Made by a program: the position numbers and the translations under genes. A DNA stretch of 64,000 nt, taken from Lathyrus oleraceus (lineage: Eukaryota; Streptophyta; Magnoliopsida; Fabales; Fabaceae). Every line of letters begins with the position of its first letter. Within the stretch, counting starts at the first letter, position 1. The notes beneath the pieces were generated by a model. It worked only from the letters and a program-made list of their open reading frames with translations. It did no database searches and was not told where the DNA came from. Location: contig NC_066581.1 in the NCBI RefSeq assembly GCF_024323335.1, forward strand, positions 440,659,816 through 440,723,815. Direction: 5' to 3'. Positions 58,463 through 64,000 of the stretch are shown piece by piece.

Positions 58463-58643
58463 CCCCAGTTTGACTGTTTAGCTGATTCTCATGATACAGC
58501 TGAATGAGCTCCTTTTCGTGGTCAAGAAGGCGGGTAATCTCATCAAGAATCCCCTTCAACATCATCTTCCTCTGCCTCAAATACAAAGAATTCAAGATTG
58601 GGAGATGGCTTTGGATCATTATGTTCAATGGGTTTAGAAATCC
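58463..58643 (-). pseudogene. RT N-terminal stub of element C (exon 2)
   Basis: Minus-strand exon directly after the intron acceptor. It resembles B 46274-46455 (KPIEHDDP..., DEITRLLDHEKELIQ) but with frame changes. It ends at a GGGG where B has two GGGG copies 34 bases apart, which suggests a short-homology deletion. Confidence 0.75.
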
Positions 58644-58908
58644 CTGCATAATGATTCTGGATAACGAAAAGCTTTTGAATTTAAACAAGCAAATCATTTA
58701 TGCAGATGAAAAAGATGTTTTTGTTTTTCAGGGTTTTTTGTGATCAGTGATTTCATGCAAAAAGCAAAAAGTGAAAACAAATGGAAAAACAAATGTTTAA
58801 CAATGCATTAATTGAATGAAAACATCATTGTATTAAATGCTTTGCCAACAATGTCATCACTTCTTCTTTTGGCATGGGAGAAGGGTTTCAAACAAAGTGA
58901 ACAATTAC
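58644..58908 (-). other. Intron of element C
   Basis: Minus strand: donor AA|GTAATTG (GT at 58908-58907), acceptor ATGCAG ending at 58644. It is 265 bp. It has kept both splice sites although nearly all coding sequence around it is gone. Confidence 0.68.
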
Positions 58909-59144
58909 TTTGATTTATGGATGACTGTAGGAACATCTACAGCGACCCAATTTTGGCAGGCACCACCAGGAATAACGAATTTGTTCACGACCTTTGCATC
59001 CTCTTCCAAGATAGCAGCAGCCTCTTCTTCAGGTTGATCATCATGAATGAATCCTCCACTCGTGAACAAACCTTGCTCATTACATGCCCCAGAACAGTAG
59101 CCAATGCCAGCCCGGGATTGGTTAACCAGGAATAAATCCATCAA
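58909..59144 (-). pseudogene. Protease-end linker stub of element C
   Basis: Minus-strand FTSGGFIHDDQPEEEAAAIL and NWVAVDVPTVIHKSK match B 45850-45999 just before the intron. The protease active site is deleted. Confidence 0.75.
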
Positions 59145-59304
59145 CAGTACTTAGTCTGGCAAATATCTCTCTGAGTTCACAGCTCTCTTGCTCAGGATGA
59201 TCCATAAATCTGGCAGAGTTGGCTCTGGTATAGTACCGGCGAAGTGCGTCTTCCAAATAAATGAAGATCGCAGGGTCAGACCACAGGACGGGAGACCGGA
59301 ACAA
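59145..59304 (-). pseudogene. Gag start stub of element C
   Basis: Minus strand, reading IFIYLEDALRRYYTRANSAR then FMDHPEQESCELREIFARLS, corresponding to B 42680-42800. It ends in a stop (near 59122) where it joins the protease-end stub, so capsid and nucleocapsid are missing. Confidence 0.75.
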
Positions 59305-59475
59305 AACACCCTCTTATGCAAATGATGCATGAAGTGTTTATGCATATGCTTGTTTTTATATCAAAGGAACCCGAGGGTTTTATTTGCAAACTTTGAAATA
59401 TCGAAGCATTTTGGTCGTATATGAGAATATCTCATCAGATACATCAGGTGAAAAAAAAAATCCGGTTTTTTCCAT
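59305..59475 (-). pseudogene. ORF1 stub and spacer of element C
   Basis: The ATG complementary to 59473-59475 (MEKTGFFFSPDVSDEIFSY) corresponds to the ORF1 start of B and D. Only about 30 codons remain before the ORF1-gag spacer with its TTATGCAAATGATGCATG motif (59313-59330). Confidence 0.65.
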
Positions 59476-60479
59476 GTTTGAAATTTTTTGCAAATAAACT
59501 CCTTTGAGTTCCTTGAAAGTTTTCTTTTTTCTGATGATATGGATGTAGATGAATGCATGAATGCATGAATGCAATAATCACACTCAAGGATCAAGCAAAG
59601 CACACCAAACAAAGGTCATGGGAAAGCTCATTGTATCCCTAATATCAATCATCCATTTTGGTGGATTTAGGTTTTCACCTTATCGACACCCAAGTTCCAT
59701 TGATATTAACGGTACATGAACCGGCTCGAACATCCTTAATATCAACCATCCTTTTTGGGGGATTTAGGTTTTACACTTGATCAACGCCCAGGTTCCATTG
59801 ATATTAAGGTTGTCTGAACGACTCAACCACGAATCACGGGTTTGTTGAGATTCACGAGCATGGAGTCTCGGTTAAGAACCACCCAAAGGGAGTGTACTAG
59901 GGTTTAAACCTGCCAGACATGTTCTACCAGAGATTCCCATAATCATCGTTCCATCTTTCGAATATTATCGGAGGAACGAATACTCGTATTCCAAAAATAT
60001 TCTCAAGAGAAACTCTTATGAGTGTAGTATCGTGTAACAATCGCATCAGAACTTACATCTGAACGACCTTCGCACTACGTTCCTAAAAATAGGCCAAGAT
60101 GGGTTTGGTAAACAATGGTCCTTGGCTTCTGCGGCACATGATTGAAAGAATAATGCCTAACCACAAATAACTTGTGTGACATTATTAATCCAACATGACC
60201 TTCACCAAGTGAATGGGCTCGCAAGTCAACTGGCTAAGGAATACTCCACACCAGTCAACCAGACTATGCCATTCTCCTATCCTAGAGTGCACTCGAGTTC
60301 GGGTATAGAACTCATCTCACAGATCACCAAAGCAAACAGCAATTGTATATCAAGCAATTCAAACATTACAATCAATACAGTTATCCCAAATTGTACAAAA
60401 ATATGTCATATAACAAATAACAATATAGCAATATATCACAACAAGGGTGAAAAGTAGGCAATACCACCAAGGATCGATC
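59476..60479 (-). other. 5' leader of element C
   Basis: About 1 kb aligned with the leader of B. Within C it holds a locally repeated stretch: TTCCATTGATATTAA-type sequence occurs twice (about 59694 and 59792), together with two CCATTTTGGTGGATTT-like copies. No gene. Confidence 0.6.
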
Positions 60480-60497
60480 TCCCTAGCAGAGTCGCCA
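60480..60497 (-). other. Primer binding site of element C
   Basis: The complement reads TGGCGACTCTGCTAGGGA, six bases from the end of the 5' LTR. It is the same type as in B with two differences. Confidence 0.8.
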
Positions 60498-60503
60498 CTT
60501 TTC

Positions 60504-63500
60504 TGTAGCGGTGTATTCATCGCCATATGATTTATTGATTAAACCATAAGCAAAGCATACAATGAATTCGAGTCGCCACCGCACTTTTATTTATCCAAAG
60601 GACTGGCTAAAAAGCGAACAAAAGCCTAAGAAGTTTTACGCGTAGAAAACTAATAAAAAGATCAGAGAGTCTGGGTAAGGGGTAAATTACGCAATGGGAA
60701 GGTGTTAGGCACCCACTACGTCCTAGGTACTCCTAGGGAGCCCTTTTCACACTTGTTGTATAAAATTGTTATTTGTTATGAAGTATTATTGTGCAAACAT
60801 GATTGGGATGATGAGAAAAGAATATACAATTTTTATTGTTTTTGTGTTCGAACGGATGAACCCGTTGCCTACGTACCTCCCATCAAAGGTAAGGATCAAA
60901 ACGCCGTAGTTCGGCTAAAAGATTTCAAAAGTTAGTGGATTCAATTTTAAACACAAGCCCTAAGGTCTTACGTTATCCACGGGAGAAAACTCAACCTTAT
61001 ACAAACAACGAACGAGTCCACCATGTGAGAACAGCTTCAACTTGCTAGTGAGGGGTTAACCCTATAATAAGCAAGGAAGACTTACAATTCAATCAACTAA
61101 GGACAAATATGTGAGATTAACATCAACCAACTAGGATAAATCAAACCTATGGCTAATGTATGAAAACTTAACAAGAATGGACAAAGCCACAAAACAATTG
61201 AATGGGTGAAGTTAATTGATTATGAGTATTCACAAAAGGAGGGTCAAAGTATGATTAAAATTGATTCCAAAAGAAGTATTATGAAATGGAGTTTGAAAAA
61301 GTCAAGGACTTGGGGTCCAGGTTTTTAATTTAAAAGCATGAAGATGTTTGCACAATATTTATCTCAGGTTTTGAAAGTAATGTGTGAAAAGGTTTAGGAC
61401 ACAATGGATGAATGGATGAAGATGGAGTGTAAAACATCCTAGAAGGTTCACCTCTTGAAATCATATAGAAGATGATTCAAGTGTGTCCTTTGGAATAGGC
61501 AATGAGCAATTAATAAACAAGCAAAACAACGGAAGGAAGTCAACAAAAGCGGATACCGGATGCCAATTACTGGACTTATACCAATCTCCTAAAACAAGAA
61601 CTGGATATCAGAGGCCACTCTATGGACTTATACTAATCTCCTCAACAAAGAAATAAAAAGTGGACACCGGATGCCAATCTATCTGGACTTATACCAATCT
61701 CCAACAACAAAGCAAACACTTGGATGTCAGATGCCAATCTATCTGGGCTTACTCTAACCTCCCCCATATGATCATAGGAAAACAAATGCCAAATTACACG
61801 GACTTACAATTGCATCCTCACATAAATCAAGCAAATGCATCAAGCAAAGAGATGATGAGTGGCCAATGAAATGGTCTTATACTCACTTCCATATCACAGG
61901 AACAATGGCCAATGAATGGTCTTACAATTGTCCTCAATGGGCAAACAACAAAGATATGTCACAAAGACAAATGAAATGATCATGCACTAATGAGCAATTA
62001 ATGATGATAAATGCACAAAGCATGCAAGCAAACATGTGCATATGAAGTAAACAATCAATCAATCAAAGGCATTCAGCACACACTATAACCAAGCAATTAG
62101 GCTCATACAAAGGGTTAGGCATTGAAGCCAACTGGAATAGGGTTAATGGTGCTCTTAACCTTGACATTGAGAGCCAAGGTGAAGCAGATGAAAGGATATG
62201 AGGGGTGTGCCTCATGCTCTTATCCCCGGTCAGGGAGAGCTTCAAATGATAGAAGGTGTGGGAGTTCAGAAAGATGGAACTCTCTCCACAAGTTAGACTC
62301 TATAGATCTTGGGTTTTTACTCACTATGCATCAACGCAAGTAGTGTGAGCAAGGCGAGTGACTCACAGAATAGTAGGAGATAGGCTACATATCTCTTTTG
62401 TCTACCAATTGCCTTATTTAAAGGACTTTTAATGCTTGGGACAAAAGTAAACAAGCACAAACATCGCCTCTTAAGGAGGACTTCAGACAGTTGCCTGGCC
62501 AAGTAACAAGCCAGGTCTTCCTGACTACATGAAGAAAAGGGATTCTACCTCAATGCAAATTGCTTATCAAGCAAAGCAAAGCAAAGTTCACAAGGAACTA
62601 ATAGCAACTAAAGTACCTGAAATCAGTCAAGCACAATTAGTATACCAGACACAAAGTTAAAACAAAACAGCATAAGCCAACAAACAATACAGTCAAGCAT
62701 ATGTGCAAAGCAACAAGCTCATAACAAGTGAGCTAAGCAATCTACAAAACAAACAAGTTAGTTTATGATAAACAATCAAACTTAATCAACTTGCATAAAT
62801 TTCCTTAAGGCATTTGCTTCTTAACCTGAAAAAATGAACTCAAACATGAGCAACAAGACCACTAGGACAAGCCTAGGGTCAAAAAGAGATAAGAAATTCA
62901 AAACAAGCAAGTGAAATCTATCCCAAATCAAGTTCAAACAATTAAGAAACAAACCTAAGTGGTTTCACATTCATATCATTCATCATTATCATTTCAGAAG
63001 CAAATTAGGTCAAAACATGTCATATAGAAGCTCATAGAAGTCAACAGAATGATTCAAGTCAAATCCAATCACAAACATCTCAAAAAATTCTCAAATAAAT
63101 CATGCTCAAACATCATCCATAACATGATAGACATACCAAATTTCAGCTCATTTGAATCAAGGGAAGTAGGTCAATGAAAATCAGAAAGTCAAGGCAAGTT
63201 CAAGCAAACTCATACAAAGCATCAAAACATGCACCAACTTAAATAAATCATAAAACAGTGACAACACATGATAAATGAATGGGACCAAAACCATGACAAA
63301 CTTTAAGATGTCTACAATTCACATGTTAAAATTCAAGTCCATCCAAATAAGCATTAGAATTTCACAAATCAAATGAAAACATGTGTCACAAAACGTCAAC
63401 AAATGACCAAACAGGGGAGAAAATTCCAATCAAATAGGAAATGCCATCAATAATTCCAGAAAACTTCACATGTATTCTCAACATCCACAAGCATGTTCAT

Positions 63501-64000
63501 GCAAAAATCCAGACCAATTTGAGTTCAATAAGCATGGTAATTAAAATCATGAAGTTGGACATGAATGGTGTGACACAAATTGTCACACCCCTATTCAAAA
63601 AATCATATCTCAATAACCAGCAATGATAAATTTACAAACTCTACACCAAAATCACCATGAACATGTCTAGTTTAAGCACAAAAATTTGGGAAGCATTGGA
63701 TAAGGTATCATCATTTCACAATCAATTTGGCAAGACATACACAAAATGGACACATATGACAAACCCTAGCACATTTTAAAATCCACACATGCAAAAAATC
63801 TGGAAAAATCATCATAAAAAACTAGAGGTCATGAGGAACATTTCACAAAAAATCCCATGAAAATTGGATAAGAATTGAGGAACTTATGATTTTTCTAAGT
63901 TAGCCATGCCAAATGAAATAAAAATTGCAAAATGGAATGATTTAATCGAATAATGAAACCGGGAATGGCAAACTTGTAATTTAGGAGTCATTTAAATGGA
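60504..64000 (-). repeat. 5' LTR of element C, partial
   Basis: It starts (plus strand) TGTAGCGGTG at 60504 and runs off the window after 3,497 bp. About 1.95 kb more is expected by comparison with the 3' LTR. It contains the PBS-like site (60570-60578) and the minisatellite (61553-61763). Confidence 0.93.

Larger units (their letters stand above)
48645..64000 (-). mobile_element. Non-autonomous Ogre derivative C (minus strand, right end outside window)
   Basis: On the minus strand: 5' LTR (from beyond 64000 to 60504), PBS, leader, ORF1 stub, gag start, protease-end stub, intron, RT N-terminal stub, a T-rich junction, integrase C-terminus, 3' UTR, polypurine tract and 3' LTR (54092-48645). 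The internal region is only 6,411 bp and lacks most of ORF1, gag, protease, RT, both RNase H domains and the integrase core. The LTRs are nearly alike (about 50 differences over 3.5 kb), so the element moved recently and probably used proteins from another Ogre. Confidence 0.9.

Noticed and set aside
1..64000. Host genes, tRNA or rRNA genes between elements
   Set aside because: All stretches are accounted for by parts of LTR elements; the only tRNA-like pieces are primer binding sites.

Overview
This window looks like repeat-rich nuclear DNA of a legume of the pea/vetch tribe (Fabeae). All 64 kb is nested LTR retrotransposon. I found no host gene, rRNA, tRNA or CRISPR. The legume call rests on the elements: Ty3/gypsy copies of the Ogre (Tat clade) type with 4.9-5.6 kb LTRs, an extra ORF1 before gag, an intron between protease and RT, a second (archaeal-type) RNase H and a long 3' UTR. 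They are joined by one Sirevirus-type Ty1/copia element. The tribe is inferred from family knowledge.

Layout. D (minus strand, oldest) is the substrate: RT-to-gag at 15650-19665 and gag start/ORF1 at 33321-35167. Three insertions interrupt it. (1) A (plus, enters from the left edge) runs from RNase H to its 3' LTR and ends at 15649 inside D's RNase H. A is itself split at 1578-7172 by solo LTR S, with a perfect ACCAG duplication inside the integrase. (2) E is a plus-strand Ogre LTR (19666-33320) that has lost its 3' end. It contains F (23423-32667), a complete 9.2 kb copia element with 959-bp LTRs, a GAATG duplication and an env-like ORF. (3) B (plus, 35168-48644) has an LTR, PBS, ORF1, gag, pro, intron, RT, two RNase H domains and an integrase start. 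It is cut at 48645 by C (minus, 48645 to beyond 64000).

C is the youngest datable unit. Its two LTRs differ by about 50 changes over the 3.5 kb comparable here (hand count, about 1.5%). Nevertheless it has lost nearly all of ORF1, gag, pro, RT, RNase H and the integrase core. It keeps LTRs, PBS, leader, intron, the integrase C-terminus, 3' UTR and polypurine tract, so it looks like a large non-autonomous Ogre derivative moved in trans. F's LTRs differ by about 48/959 (about 5%).

Coding regions in A, B, D and F are broken by stops, frameshifts and insertions; none is likely to be functional as it stands. The most unusual signal is a set of three tandem RNA-like stem-loops directly after the integrase stop in both A and C. 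Two are capped by GNRA-type loops, and the stems keep pairing although their sequences differ. Other points are PBS-like sequence inside the LTR 3' ends, a tandemly amplified 3' UTR block in C, and consistent intron boundaries in B, C and D.
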